From positions 2,448,001-2,512,000 of the forward strand of contig NZ_JAMCOS010000001.1 of the NCBI RefSeq assembly GCF_028069655.1: a stretch of DNA of 64,000 nt, in the 5' to 3' direction. The translations under genes and the position numbers were made by a program. Source of the DNA: Acidovorax sp. NCPPB 4044. GTDB lineage: Bacteria; Pseudomonadota; Gammaproteobacteria; Burkholderiales; Burkholderiaceae_C. Below, piece by piece: positions 38,071 through 48,826 of the stretch; position 1 is the first letter of the stretch; each line of letters starts with the position of its first letter. A model generated the notes under the pieces. It was given only the letters and a program-made list of their open reading frames with translations. It did not search any database and was not told the origin of the DNA.

Positions 38071-39024
38071 TCAATCCTCCCGGGTTCCAAGGAGCCCCTT
38101 GGGGCGGAAGATGAGGATCAGCACGAGGAACAGGTAGGGCAGGATCGGCGCGACCTGCGAGATGGTGAGCTTGAGCACCGGGTAGCCGAAGGTCTGCTCC
38201 GTCACCGCCATGCCCAGGGCCCGCAGTGCATGCACCATCGAGTAGTCGAGCGCCACGGCGAAGGTCTGCACGAGGCCGATGATGAGCGATGCGAGGAAAG
38301 CCCCCGCGAGCGATCCCATGCCACCCACCACCACCACCACGAAGATGATGGAGCCGACCGACGCCGCCATCGCCGGCTCCGTCACATAGGTGTTGCCTCC
38401 GATCACGCCCGCCAGCCCCGCCAGCGCGCAGCCGCCGCCGAACACCAGCATGAACACGCGGGGCACGTTGTGGCCCAGGGCCTCGACCATCTCGGGCTGC
38501 TTGAGCGCCGCCTGGATCACGAGCCCGATGCGCGTGCGGGTCAAGACCAGCCACACCGACAACAGCATCAGCAGCGCCACCAGCATCACGAAGGAACGCG
38601 ACTTCGGGAACTGCGTGCCGTAGAGGGAAAAGAGCGGGCCCTGCAGCTGCGTCGGCAGCGCGTAGGGGACGGTGGAACGGCCCCAGACCAGCTGCACGAT
38701 CTCCAGGACCAGGTACGACAGGCCGAAGGTCACGAGCAGTTCGGGCACGTGGCCGAACTTGTGCACCCGGCGCAGCGCATAGCGCTCGAAAGCCGCGCCC
38801 AGCAGGCCCACGGCCAGCGGCGCGATAAAGAGTGCGGGCCAGAAGCCCAGCACGCCCGAGATCGAATAGGCGAAATAAGCGCCCAGCATGTAGAAGCTGG
38901 TGTGCGCGAAATTGAGCACGCCCATCATGCTGAAGATCAGCGTCAGCCCGGAGCTGAGCATGAACAGCAGCAGGCCGTAGCTCACCCCGTTCAGCAGCGA
39001 GATGACGAAAAACTCAAGATTCAT
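38071..39024 (-). CDS. livH: Branched-chain amino-acid-type ABC permease (LivH)
   Basis: 317 residues with about eight membrane segments. Family landmarks: LNGVSYGLLLFMLSSGLTLIFSMMGVLNFAHTSFYMLGAYFAY at the N-terminus and VIGGNTYVTEPAMAASVGSIIFVVVVVGGMGSLAGAF. It is 6 bases before livM. A terminator separates it from the substrate-binding protein gene upstream. Confidence 0.95.
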   Translation of the reverse strand: MNLEFFVISLLNGVSYGLLLFMLSSGLTLIFSMMGVLNFAHTSFYMLGAYFAYSISGVLGFWPALFIAPLAVGLLGAAFERYALRRVHKFGHVPELLVTFGLSYLVLEIVQLVWGRSTVPYALPTQLQGPLFSLYGTQFPKSRSFVMLVALLMLLSVWLVLTRTRIGLVIQAALKQPEMVEALGHNVPRVFMLVFGGGCALAGLAGVIGGNTYVTEPAMAASVGSIIFVVVVVGGMGSLAGAFLASLIIGLVQTFAVALDYSMVHALRALGMAVTEQTFGYPVLKLTISQVAPILPYLFLVLILIFRPKGLLGTRED

Positions 39025-39064
39025 CGCAATGAACGCCCCGCGGCGCTGGAGAGTGGCCGATTGG

Positions 39065-39089
39065 AAAAAGGCCCGGCGCCAGCCGGGCC
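39065..39089 (-). terminator. Intra-operon terminator between the substrate-binding gene and livH
   Basis: On the minus strand GGCCCGGC/GCCGGGCC with a 4-base loop is followed by TTTTT. It would reduce read-through, giving more binding protein than permease. Confidence 0.85.
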
Positions 39090-39127
39090 ACCTTCAGGCA
39101 TGTCGCCGCCACGAAGGCGGCTCCGGC

Positions 39128-40363
39128 TCACGACGGCCGCTTCATCTGGCAGGAGCTGGGCGTGCTGGCCACATAGGGCTCGTAATACTTCACAGGCACG
39201 AAGGTGTAGCCCGTATTCTCCGCGTCGTTGGGGTACTTGCCGCCCGCCTTTTCCCACTTGGAGACGAACAGTCCCTGCTGGAGCTGGTGGTCGGTCTTGC
39301 GCATTTCCACCTCGCCGTTGAAGCTGGTGAACTTCATCCCCTCGAAGACGGCGGCGACCTTCACGGGGTCGGTGCTCTTGGCCTTGACGAAGCCGGCGTC
39401 GAGCATCGCGAACGCGTGGTACACGGCGCCGGTGTACATGTCGTCGTTGAACTTCTTCTTGTACTCGGTCACCACGCGGCCGATGTCGCCGGGCAGGTTC
39501 AGGTGGTTGTACGACACCATGTACACGCGCCCTGCCGCGGCCGACCCCATGGCCGTGGGCGATCCGGTCACGCCGCCGTAGTAGGTATAGAAATTGACGT
39601 TGGAGAGGCCCGCGTCGTTGGCCGCCTTGATGAGCAGCGCGAGGTCGGAGCCCCAGTTGCCGGTGATCACCGTGTCCGCGCCCGACTGGCGGATCTTGGC
39701 GATGTAGGGCGCGAAGTCGCGCACCTGGGCCAGCGGGTGCAGGTCGTCGCCCACGATCTGCACGTCGGGGCGCTTGCGGGCGAGGTTTTCCTTGGCGTAT
39801 TTGGAGACCTGCTGGCCGTGCGCGTAGTTCTGGTTGATGAGGTAGACCTTCTTGATCTCGGTCTGGTCCTTCATGAAGGTGGTCATGGCTTCCATCTTCA
39901 TCGACGTGTCGGCGTCGAGGCGGAAATGCCAGTAGCTGCACTTGCTGTTGGTGAGGTCCGGGTCCACGGCCGCATAGTTGAGGTAGACCACTTCCTTGCC
40001 CGGATTGCGCGCGTTGTGCTTTTCCAGTGCATCCATGATGGCCAGCGCCGGGCCCGAGCCATTGCCCTGCACCACATAGCGGGCGCCCTGGTCCATCGCG
40101 GAACGCAGCGCGCTGGTGGTCTCCTGCGGGCTCAGCTTGTTGTCGATGCCGATGATCTCGAACTTCACGCCCGAGGCGTTCTTCTTGCTGAACTCGTCCG
40201 CCAGGAACTGGAAGCTCTTGAGCTGGTTGGTGCCCACCGCCGCCATGAGGCCGGAAAGCGGGTCGAGCCACGCGATCTTCACGGTCTCGCCCTTTTGAGC
40301 GAAAGCGCCGCATGCCGTCGCCAACATTGCAGATGCCGCTACTACTTTGATAGCAAATCTCAT
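39128..40363 (-). CDS. ABC transporter periplasmic substrate-binding protein (LivK-like)
   Basis: 411 residues from the ATG at 40363, with AAGGAG 7 bases upstream. The Sec signal peptide is MRFAIKVVAASAMLATACG, cleaved near AFAQ. The mature part is a type I periplasmic binding fold (VKIAWLDPLSGLMAAVGTNQLKSFQFLADEF; VVQGNGSGPALAIMDALEKH; YLINQNYAHGQQVSKYAKENLA). It supplies the LivHMGF machinery downstream. Given the adjacent acyl-CoA ligase the ligand may be an aromatic or carboxylic acid rather than leucine (inference). Confidence 0.92.
   Translation of the reverse strand: MRFAIKVVAASAMLATACGAFAQKGETVKIAWLDPLSGLMAAVGTNQLKSFQFLADEFSKKNASGVKFEIIGIDNKLSPQETTSALRSAMDQGARYVVQGNGSGPALAIMDALEKHNARNPGKEVVYLNYAAVDPDLTNSKCSYWHFRLDADTSMKMEAMTTFMKDQTEIKKVYLINQNYAHGQQVSKYAKENLARKRPDVQIVGDDLHPLAQVRDFAPYIAKIRQSGADTVITGNWGSDLALLIKAANDAGLSNVNFYTYYGGVTGSPTAMGSAAAGRVYMVSYNHLNLPGDIGRVVTEYKKKFNDDMYTGAVYHAFAMLDAGFVKAKSTDPVKVAAVFEGMKFTSFNGEVEMRKTDHQLQQGLFVSKWEKAGGKYPNDAENTGYTFVPVKYYEPYVASTPSSCQMKRPS
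40338..40354. repeat. Possible partial repeat (stem only), copy E
   Basis: GCTAC, 7 bases, ATAGC: the spacing of the interspersed repeat with one arm mismatch, inside the first codons of the LivK-like gene. The conserved flank is absent, so this may be chance. Confidence 0.3.
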
Positions 40364-40479
40364 CGCCTGTCTCCTTGCGTATTGGGGGTCACCGAACACG
40401 CCGCAGCGTACAGGCGAGGTTTGCGGCGGTGTTCAGGGATTCACCCTAGCGCCTATCCCGCAGGCGACTCGCGCAGGCG

Positions 40480-40507
40480 GGCCGCGCGCCGGCACCGGCG
40501 CGCGGCC
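40480..40507. other. Very strong GC hairpin between the acyl-CoA ligase and LivK-like genes
   Basis: GGCCGCGCGCCGG pairs perfectly with its complement around CA (28 bases in all), 5 bases beyond the ligase stop codon. There is no T-run on either side. It may act as a 3' stabiliser or a Rho-associated stem for the ligase mRNA. Confidence 0.55.
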
Positions 40508-40512
40508 AGCGG

Positions 40513-42153
<1,641 letters not shown>

Positions 42154-42325
42154 GTGTTGTCTCCTCATAGGTGGATAGGGGTGATTTCTTATCCTAACCC
42201 TGCGGTAGCACACGGCGGCTGCTCGGCAACCCTGCAGCGCGGCGCCACTGTCGCGCGCTTGACAAGCCCCCCGGAGCCGCCCTCCAAGCCCCTGCGCCTG
42301 GCCGTGGAAAAGCCCCTCGGACACA

Positions 42326-43831
42326 ATGGTGGCGATGACATCCACCGCCTCTTCCGCCGCTCCGGCCGAGGTCCGCTCTGGCCTCGCATGGCGCAACGGC
42401 TTCGCTGCCCTGGGCCCGCAATTCTTCACCGAGCTCGTGCCCACACCGCTGCCCGATCCTTACTGGATCGCAGGCAGCCCCGATACCGCGGCCCTGATCG
42501 GACTGGAGCCTGAATGGCTGGGCAGCGATGCGGCGCTGCAGGTGCTTTCCGGCAATGCGGTGCTGCGCGGCATGCAGCCACTGGCCAGCGTGTACAGCGG
42601 CCACCAGTTCGGCGTCTGGGCGGGGCAACTCGGCGATGGCCGCGCGATCCTGCTCGGCGAAACGGAAAGCGGGTACGAAGTGCAGCTCAAGGGCAGTGGC
42701 CGCACGCCGTATTCCCGCATGGGCGATGGCCGCGCGGTGCTGCGCTCATCGATCCGTGAATTCCTCTGCAGCGAAGCCATGCATGCGCTGGGCATCCCGA
42801 CTTCCCGGGCACTGGCCCTCACCGGCTCGCCCGCGCCCATCGTTCGTGAAGAGGTCGAAACTGCGGCAGTGGTTACGCGCACAGCGCCCAGCTTCGTGCG
42901 GTTCGGCCACTTCGAGCATTTCGCGGCCCGCGACCAGGTCGAAGCGCTGCGTACGCTTGCCGACTACGTGATCGACCGCTATTACCCCGCATGCCGGGCC
43001 CCTGCCGGTGCAGCGGCTCACAACCCGTACGCCGCGCTGTTGCGCGCAGTCGGCGAGCGCACGGCCTCGATGGTTGCCCAGTGGCAGGCCGTGGGCTTCT
43101 GCCACGGTGTCATGAACACCGACAACATGAGCATCCTGGGGCTCACCATCGACTATGGCCCGTTCCAGTTCCTCGACGCCTTCGTACCCGGCCACATCTG
43201 CAACCACAGCGACAGCCAGGGCCGCTATGCCTTCGATCGGCAACCCCAGGTGGCCTACTGGAACCTGTTCTGCCTCGGACAGGCATTGATGCCGCTCATC
43301 GGCGACCCCGAAACCGCCCAGGCCGCGCTGGAGCCTTATCGCTCCGTCTTTCCTGCCGAGTACCTGCGGCGCATGCGCGGGAAGCTCGGGCTGGCCTCTG
43401 CTGCCGAGGGGGACGCAGCGCTCCTGGACGATCTGCTGGCGCTGCTGGCGCAGGGCGCGGTGGACTACACCATCTTCTGGCGGCGCCTCTCGCAGGCCGT
43501 GCAGGCCCAGGATTTCGCTCCCGTGCAGGATCTTTTCGTCCACCGCGCCGCGTGGGACGCATGGGAGTCGCGGTACACCGCGCGCCAGGCCAGGGAGGCC
43601 CGGAGCCACGGCGAGGCGGCGGCGGGCATGCTCCGAACCAATCCGCAGTTCGTGCTGCGCAACCACCTGGGCGAGCAGGCCATCCGGGCCGCGAAAACCG
43701 GGGACTTCCGGCCGCTGCACGCGCTGCAGCACGTGCTGGCCCGCCCCTTCGACGATCACCCCGACCACGCCGAGTGGGCGGGCTTTCCGCCCGACTGGGC
43801 TTCCTCCATCGAGATCAGCTGCTCATCATGA
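42326..43831 (+). CDS. selO: Protein adenylyltransferase SelO (YdiU)
   Basis: 501 residues from the ATG at 42326; a second in-frame ATG at 42335 follows GGTGG and is equally possible. SelO is a pseudokinase-fold enzyme that transfers AMP to Ser/Thr/Tyr of target proteins during oxidative stress. Diagnostic segments: [80 protein letters not shown]. The C-terminal SCSS has Cys where eukaryotic SELENOO has selenocysteine. The stop overlaps msrB by 4 bases. Confidence 0.95.
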   Translation: MVAMTSTASSAAPAEVRSGLAWRNGFAALGPQFFTELVPTPLPDPYWIAGSPDTAALIGLEPEWLGSDAALQVLSGNAVLRGMQPLASVYSGHQFGVWAGQLGDGRAILLGETESGYEVQLKGSGRTPYSRMGDGRAVLRSSIREFLCSEAMHALGIPTSRALALTGSPAPIVREEVETAAVVTRTAPSFVRFGHFEHFAARDQVEALRTLADYVIDRYYPACRAPAGAAAHNPYAALLRAVGERTASMVAQWQAVGFCHGVMNTDNMSILGLTIDYGPFQFLDAFVPGHICNHSDSQGRYAFDRQPQVAYWNLFCLGQALMPLIGDPETAQAALEPYRSVFPAEYLRRMRGKLGLASAAEGDAALLDDLLALLAQGAVDYTIFWRRLSQAVQAQDFAPVQDLFVHRAAWDAWESRYTARQAREARSHGEAAAGMLRTNPQFVLRNHLGEQAIRAAKTGDFRPLHALQHVLARPFDDHPDHAEWAGFPPDWASSIEISCSS

Positions 43832-44241
43832 CCTTTCCCATCCAGAAGACCGACGCCGAATGGCAGGCCCTGCTCAAGGACAAGGGGGCGGAACCCGTCG
43901 CCTGGCAGGTCACGCGCCATGCCGCCACGGAACGCCCTTTCACGGGGAAATACGAAGCCCATTGGGACGACGGCACCTACCACTGCATCTGTTGCGGCGC
44001 CAAGCTGTTCGACGCGGAAACCAAGTTCGATGCGGGCTGCGGCTGGCCCAGCTTTTCCCAGGCGGTGCCGGGCGCCATCCAGGAGATCGTGGACCGCAGC
44101 CACGGCATGGTCCGTACCGAAACGGTATGTGCACAATGCGGGGCGCATCTCGGCCATGTGTTCGAGGACGGCCCGGCACCTGCCGGCCTGCGCTATTGCA
44201 TGAACTCCGCCTCCCTGGACTTCGAGCCCGGCGGCGCCTGA
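43828..44241 (+). CDS. msrB: Peptide-methionine (R)-S-oxide reductase MsrB
   Basis: 137 residues. Zinc is held by Cys53, Cys56, Cys101 and Cys104 ([20 protein letters not shown]). The catalytic Cys124 is in [21 protein letters not shown] forms the substrate pocket. It repairs methionine-R-sulfoxide in proteins. Its ATG overlaps the selO stop (ATGA), tying it to a redox-response unit. Confidence 0.97.
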   Translation: MTFPIQKTDAEWQALLKDKGAEPVAWQVTRHAATERPFTGKYEAHWDDGTYHCICCGAKLFDAETKFDAGCGWPSFSQAVPGAIQEIVDRSHGMVRTETVCAQCGAHLGHVFEDGPAPAGLRYCMNSASLDFEPGGA

Positions 44242-44296
44242 CGGCAGAGCCGTCCGGCGTGCTGCGCAAGAGCTTCACGGAACAGCCATCGCACCT

Positions 44297-44860
44297 ATGA
44301 AACTGCTGATCGATTTCTTTCCCATCATCCTGTTCTTCGTGGCCTTCAAGGTCTGGGGGATCTACACGGCCACGGCCGTGGCCATCGTCGCCACCGTTCT
44401 GCAGATCGGCTACCTGCGCCTGCGGCATGGCCGCGTCGAACCCATGCAGTGGGTGAGCCTGGGCGTGATCGTCGTCTTCGGGGGCGCCACACTGCTCTCC
44501 CACAGCGAGACCTTCATCAAATGGAAGCCCACCGTGCTGTACTGGCTGATGGCTGCAGCCCTGCTCATCGGGCAAATCGTTTTCCGCAAGAACCTCATCC
44601 GCAGCCTCATGGGCGGCCAGATGGAGCTGCCGGATGCCGCGTGGCGCGCGATGAACTGGAGCTGGACCGCCTTCTTCGTGGTGATGGGCGTCGTCAATCT
44701 GTGGGTCGCCTACACCTTCAGCACCGACGCGTGGGTGAACTTCAAGCTGTTTGGCGGCCTCGGGCTCATGGCCGTATTCGTCGTGGGACAGGCGCTCTAT
44801 CTCAGCCGCTACATCAAGGACACCGACCACAAGCCATCGGCAGAGGACCCCCAGCCATGA
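44297..44860 (+). CDS. yciB: Inner-membrane septation protein YciB/IspA family
   Basis: 187 residues with five to six membrane helices. The start [27 protein letters not shown] and the middle [30 protein letters not shown] and [32 protein letters not shown] are strongly conserved in this family, which interacts with divisome and envelope proteins. Its stop overlaps bolA by 4 bases. Confidence 0.95.
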   Translation: MKLLIDFFPIILFFVAFKVWGIYTATAVAIVATVLQIGYLRLRHGRVEPMQWVSLGVIVVFGGATLLSHSETFIKWKPTVLYWLMAAALLIGQIVFRKNLIRSLMGGQMELPDAAWRAMNWSWTAFFVVMGVVNLWVAYTFSTDAWVNFKLFGGLGLMAVFVVGQALYLSRYIKDTDHKPSAEDPQP

Positions 44861-45138
44861 GCGACGTGCAGCCCGGCCTGCAGATCACTGCGCAGGCCAT
44901 GGAGCGCAAGCTGCGTGCCACGCTCTCGCCTTCCACTATCGAAGTGCTCGACGAGAGCGCGGCCCATGCGGGCCACGCTGGCGCCAACGGCACGGGCTTC
45001 GGGACGCATTTCCGCGTGCGCATCTCGTCACCTTTGTTTACCGGCCGCAGCCGGGTAGCGCGCCATCGCCTTGTGTATGATGCGCTGCAGGAGTTCATTG
45101 ACCAGGGCGCACACGCCATCGCGATTGAAGCTCTCTGA
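44857..45138 (+). CDS. BolA-family protein
   Basis: 93 residues from the ATG at 44857, which overlaps the yciB stop. BolA proteins pair with monothiol glutaredoxins in Fe-S cluster handling. The fold signature is [48 protein letters not shown], with the conserved HR(L)VYD(A)L motif. It is followed 73 bases later by a PpiC-type gene, a conserved neighbour set in Burkholderiales. Confidence 0.93.
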   Translation: MSDVQPGLQITAQAMERKLRATLSPSTIEVLDESAAHAGHAGANGTGFGTHFRVRISSPLFTGRSRVARHRLVYDALQEFIDQGAHAIAIEAL

Positions 45139-45211
45139 TCAGATTCCCACGTCCAGGGGCCACAGCGGCGTACCCCGCCCAGCCGGCCCATTCCTTTTTG
45201 TGGATTTCCCA

Positions 45212-45997
45212 ATGAAGAAAAAGCTCTTGACCGGCCTCGTGGCCGCAGCCGTGCTGGGCACGTCCGCCCTGCCCGCCTTCGCGCAAAACATTGCCGTTGT
45301 GAACGGCAAGGCCGTGCCCAAGGAACGTGTCGACGTCCTGAAGCAGCAAGTGGAGCGTTCCGGCCGCCCTGTCACCCCCGAGATCGAAAACCAGATCAAG
45401 GAAGAAGTCATCGCTCGCGAGATCTTCCTGCAGGAAGCGCAAAAGCGCGGCCTGGAAGGCTCTGCGGACGTCAAGGCCCAGATGGAACTGGCCCGCCAGA
45501 CCATCCTGATCCGTGAACTGTTCGCCGACTACCAGAAGGCCAACCCCGTCTCCGATGCCGAGATCCAGGCCGAATACGACAAGTTCGTTGCCGCCAACAC
45601 CGGCAAGGAATACAAGGCCAGCCACATCCTGGTGGAAAAGGAAGACCAGGCCAAGGCCATCATCGCCTCCATCAAGAAGGGCGCCAAGTTCGAAGACATC
45701 GCCAAGAAGCAATCGAAGGATCCCGGATCCGGCGCACGCGGCGGCGACCTCGACTGGGCCACCCCGAGCAGCTATGTGTCCGAATTCACCGAAGCACTCG
45801 TGAAGCTCGACAAGGGCAAGATGACGCAGACCCCCGTCAAGACGCAGTTCGGCTGGCACATCATTCGCCTGGACGATGTCCGCGAAGCCAAGTTGCCCAA
45901 GCTGGAGGAAGTCAAGCCACAGGTCGCGCAGCAACTGCAACAGCAGAAGCTGGCGAAGTTCCAGGAAGACCTGCGCGCCAAGGCGAAGGTCGAGTAA
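45212..45997 (+). CDS. Periplasmic peptidyl-prolyl isomerase, parvulin (PpiC/SurA-like)
   Basis: 261 residues from the ATG at 45212. The Sec signal MKKKLLTGLVAAAVLGTSAL is cleaved near AFAQ. An N-terminal chaperone helix region (to ~125) precedes one parvulin domain (YKASHILVEKEDQAKAIIASIKKGAKFEDIAKKQSKDPGS...GGDLDW...QTPVKTQFGWHIIRLDDVRE). It assists outer-membrane and periplasmic protein folding. A good terminator follows. Confidence 0.94.
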   Translation: MKKKLLTGLVAAAVLGTSALPAFAQNIAVVNGKAVPKERVDVLKQQVERSGRPVTPEIENQIKEEVIAREIFLQEAQKRGLEGSADVKAQMELARQTILIRELFADYQKANPVSDAEIQAEYDKFVAANTGKEYKASHILVEKEDQAKAIIASIKKGAKFEDIAKKQSKDPGSGARGGDLDWATPSSYVSEFTEALVKLDKGKMTQTPVKTQFGWHIIRLDDVREAKLPKLEEVKPQVAQQLQQQKLAKFQEDLRAKAKVE

Positions 45998-46045
45998 GCA
46001 GCACCCGGAGCCGTGGCCGGCCTGCCGGCTCCGTCTTCGCGATAG

Positions 46046-46075
46046 AAACGCGGCCTTGTGCCGCGTTTTTTCTTT
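46046..46075 (+). terminator. Rho-independent terminator after the parvulin gene
   Basis: AAACGCGGC/GCCGCGTTT stem with 5-base loop and TTTTTTCTTT tail. It ends the selO-to-ppiC transcription unit. Confidence 0.9.
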
Positions 46076-46203
46076 GTGGCCCGTGGTGCAAGGGATGGCC
46101 GAGTGGCCGGCCGTGCAGGCAACCGAGATTTGCTTGTCGGCCTCTTCCGGCGCGGATGCACCGCGCCGAATACTGTCCGGTGGAATACCTTCCAGCCTGC
46201 TCT

Positions 46204-46989
46204 CTACATGGTTCTCACGGCTCCGGCGACCAACAACATACCGATCAGGACAGGCTGGTGGAGCATGTAATAGCTCAGGCTCCATCGCCCCAACACGGCG
46301 AGCGGTTTCAGGCTGTGCGGCAGTGCCAGCAAAAGCCATTGCGGGCGGTGGTCCAGCATGGCCTGTCCCGCGGCAACGCCCCACCACATCACGCCCAACC
46401 AGGGCAGCAGCGGCACATAGTCTTCGGTGAACGGCTTGCGTGACACGAGACCCAACCAGTTGAGCGCATAGCCATTGAACCAGGGCGTCCACTCGGCCGC
46501 GGGCCCCGCCAGCAGCCATGCCGCGCACCAGGGCGCAGCCATCGCCAAGGTTCCGGCAAGCCAGAGCCAACCCCGCCAGCCTGCGCTGCAGCGGGCAATC
46601 ACCAGCATCACGGCCATGCCATGCAGCACGCCGAAATGGATGAAGCTGCGTGGGAACATGAGGTACGACCCGGCGCTGACCAGCAATGCACAGGCTGCGA
46701 TCTGTGCCCAGCGACGGCCGAACCGGCGCCAGCCAAGCCCCTGCCGCCATGCCAGCGACTGGCCCAATCCTGCGCAGAACAGGAACATGCTCACGATGGC
46801 GGTGCGCTGCAAGGTCCAAAAAGGATCGGTGCGGAAATCCTGTGGCCAGTAGCCGAAATGGCTCAGATCGAAGCAGAAGTGGAAGACGGTCATCCACACC
46901 ATGGCGGCCCCCCGGAGCGCATCCACAGCATCCATCCGGACGCGGGCCTGCGAGCGGGAGGGTTCGGAAAACGCGCGAAGAGTGGCCAT
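46204..46989 (-). CDS. DUF1624 (heparan-alpha-glucosaminide acetyltransferase-like) membrane protein
   Basis: 261 residues with about seven membrane helices. RMDAVDALRGAAMVWMTVFHFCFDLSHFG is the family start with the conserved Asp/Arg/His residues, and the C-terminal LGRWSLSYYMLHQPVLIGMLL has the LYxxHQP motif. This is a membrane acyltransferase-like fold that may modify cell-surface glycans; the substrate is unknown. It is convergent with the parvulin gene. Confidence 0.85.
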   Translation of the reverse strand: MATLRAFSEPSRSQARVRMDAVDALRGAAMVWMTVFHFCFDLSHFGYWPQDFRTDPFWTLQRTAIVSMFLFCAGLGQSLAWRQGLGWRRFGRRWAQIAACALLVSAGSYLMFPRSFIHFGVLHGMAVMLVIARCSAGWRGWLWLAGTLAMAAPWCAAWLLAGPAAEWTPWFNGYALNWLGLVSRKPFTEDYVPLLPWLGVMWWGVAAGQAMLDHRPQWLLLALPHSLKPLAVLGRWSLSYYMLHQPVLIGMLLVAGAVRTM

Positions 46990-47072
46990 GGCTCAAAAAG
47001 AAAAGGCTGCGCCAGATACGTGCAGCCCTGCAATGGTATGTATGGCGGGGCCGCTGCCTGCGGCCGCCACGT

Positions 47073-47660
47073 TCAGAAAGTACGCTCGATCGCGGCCACC
47101 AGCAACGCAGCCAGCCGGTCACTTGCCGCCTGGGTGCGGTGAACATTGTCGATCACGTCCTCCACCCCGCGGTAGTCCTCCCCCCAACCCGCGTGCTCCA
47201 CCCGCAGGTCCGCCGCAACGGCGAGCGTGACGGAATTGAGCTCGCGCCGACGCTGAACCCTCTCCGCGGTGAACAGATCGGCCACCGGCACATCGACGAT
47301 GCCCGTGAGGATCGGTGTGCGCCACTCGGAATGGATGATTCGAAGGGCATCGCGCAGATTTGCTTCGAAGTCGGCAGGCGAACGCATTTCCAGCGCATCG
47401 TTGAGCCCGAGGCCCAGCACGATGATTTCTGCATCCCGGCGTACCGCGTTGAAGGGCGGCTGCGGCCCCAACGGAAAGGCATCGGCCGGAGCCCCAGGAT
47501 ACGGCTCCGTGTACCCGAGAAGCAGATCCTGCATCAGCAGACCGACGGCGGAACGGTCTTCGACGGCCCAGCCGGGGCGCAAGGACATCATCGTTTCGGG
47601 AATCGGCATGGCAATTCCCGGGCCACGAAGGATGCTGTCGCCGAAAGTTTCAATGGACAT
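47073..47660 (-). CDS. SGNH/GDSL-type hydrolase
   Basis: 195 residues from the ATG at 47660. Block I is TFGDSILRG (nucleophile Ser9), the GxND block is VLGLGLNDALEM, and the C-terminal Asp/His pair lies in DVIDNVHRTQAAS. There is no signal peptide, so it is probably cytoplasmic. Esterase or lipase activity is expected; the substrate is unknown. Confidence 0.87.
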   Translation of the reverse strand: MSIETFGDSILRGPGIAMPIPETMMSLRPGWAVEDRSAVGLLMQDLLLGYTEPYPGAPADAFPLGPQPPFNAVRRDAEIIVLGLGLNDALEMRSPADFEANLRDALRIIHSEWRTPILTGIVDVPVADLFTAERVQRRRELNSVTLAVAADLRVEHAGWGEDYRGVEDVIDNVHRTQAASDRLAALLVAAIERTF

Positions 47661-47870
47661 AGTGTTTTGACTGCAAGGGGCTTGCGCTGCCGACCCATGC
47701 CGAGCCGCAGGGCACAGCGAAAACGTGGCGGGCTCCACAGCGCAGGCAGAAGTGGGGGACTGTGATCATGCCCCACACGGTGGGCCAGATCTGTATCACC
47801 GCGTACGCAGCACATGCGTGCGAGCGAAAGCGCTCATCTTCCGGGCGGAATACGGCACGCGGACCCAGAA

Positions 47871-47904
47871 AAGAAAAAAGGCGCAAACCTCACGGTTTGC
47901 GCCT
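47871..47904 (-). terminator. Rho-independent terminator after tRNA-Pro(TGG)
   Basis: On the minus strand AGGCGCAAACC/GGTTTGCGCCT, 4-base loop, followed by TTTTTCTTTTCT. Confidence 0.9.
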
Positions 47905-47916
47905 TCTGACGATCAA

Positions 47917-47993
47917 TGGTCGGAGCGGCGGGATTCGAACTCGCGACCCTCTGCTCCCAAAGCAGATGCGCTACCAGGCTGCGCTACGCTCCG
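47917..47993 (-). tRNA. tRNA-Pro, anticodon TGG
   Basis: 77 bases with encoded CCA. Acceptor CGGAGCG/CGCTCCG; anticodon stem CTGCT/AGCAG with loop TTTGGGA, giving anticodon TGG (reads CCA and, with modification, other Pro codons). The D- and T-arms are nearly identical to those of the tRNA-Pro(GGG) at 7364. Confidence 0.97.
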
Positions 47994-48096
47994 ACAGCTG
48001 GTATTCTAACCCGGTCTGATGGACTCTCCGGGCAAGTCATGGTTTTTTATGAAGATTTATTGAGAACTTGCCGAGGCAGCAGGCACGCTGCAGCGC

Positions 48097-48348
48097 TCAA
48101 CGCGAACTCGAAGGGCCGGGACCACGGCCAGGAAGGTGGCGGAACGTGATGCGTCCCTTGGTGAGATCGTAGGGAGACATTTCCAGCGACACCTTGTCGC
48201 CCGCGAGGATACGGATGTGGTGCTTGCGCATCTTGCCGCCGGTATAGGCGATCAGCTGATGCCCGTTGTCCAGCGTGACGCGAAACCGTGAATCCGGCAG
48301 CACTTCCGTCACGGAGCCCTGCATTTCGATGAGTTCTTCTTTAGCCAT
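48097..48348 (-). CDS. infA: Translation initiation factor IF-1 (paralogue with C-terminal tail)
   Basis: 83 residues. The OB-fold is complete: [70 protein letters not shown]. The last ~13 residues ([12 protein letters not shown]) extend beyond the usual 72. It is not in the ribosomal-protein cluster, so it is likely the second infA copy seen in many betaproteobacteria. Confidence 0.93.
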   Translation of the reverse strand: MAKEELIEMQGSVTEVLPDSRFRVTLDNGHQLIAYTGGKMRKHHIRILAGDKVSLEMSPYDLTKGRITFRHLPGRGPGPSSSR

Positions 48349-48826
48349 GGTTCAACTCAAAATTTAAAGATCCGTATCGTTACGGCAACGGCGCCTGAGG
48401 CTCACCCCTTCTGTGGCGAGGGGCACGCACGGACTGCCGAGACGAGCGATGCAAACGCATGCGCTTCGTTACGCTGCCGTCTTTTATCAGGTGCCACAAT
48501 CGGCGCCGAAAAAGCTGCACATGAGAGAGCAGGCGGCCGCCTCATCCCTCTCGAAGCGCGAGCCGATGTCGGCACAGCGCAAAACCTGTCAATTGTACTG
48601 CGCGATACCGGGATGCGGAATCGCCGCGCCGTGCCGCTTTCATGGTTGCCATAGCTGTCTTGCATAGGCGGCGGCCACCTTTCCTGCATCGGTCGACCGA
48701 CGGGCTGTGCACCTGCCGCCGCGGCATAGCCATGCCCGTCGGACCGCTCTGTGCTGCCGAGCAGAGTGCATCGGGAACGCTCCAACACCCCCTAGAATGG
48801 CCGGCCCTTTCGCCGCAGGAGCCTCC
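48349..48826. other. Gap without a supported gene
   Basis: Open frames exist on both strands but none shows protein-like conservation, a good ribosome site or a family pattern. It must hold the divergent promoters of infA and psd. Nothing else is recognisable. Confidence 0.5.

Noticed and set aside
36766..39321. Long plus-strand open frame opposite livM/livH
   Set aside because: Low-complexity His/Arg/Gln composition, antisense to clear permease genes.
40338..40354. Fifth copy of the interspersed repeat
   Set aside because: Only the stem geometry fits, with an arm mismatch and no conserved flank; reported as a low-confidence feature, not counted in the family.
48402..48788. Minus-strand open frame upstream of infA
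   Set aside because: No conserved-looking segments or ribosome site; it overlaps the probable psd promoter region.
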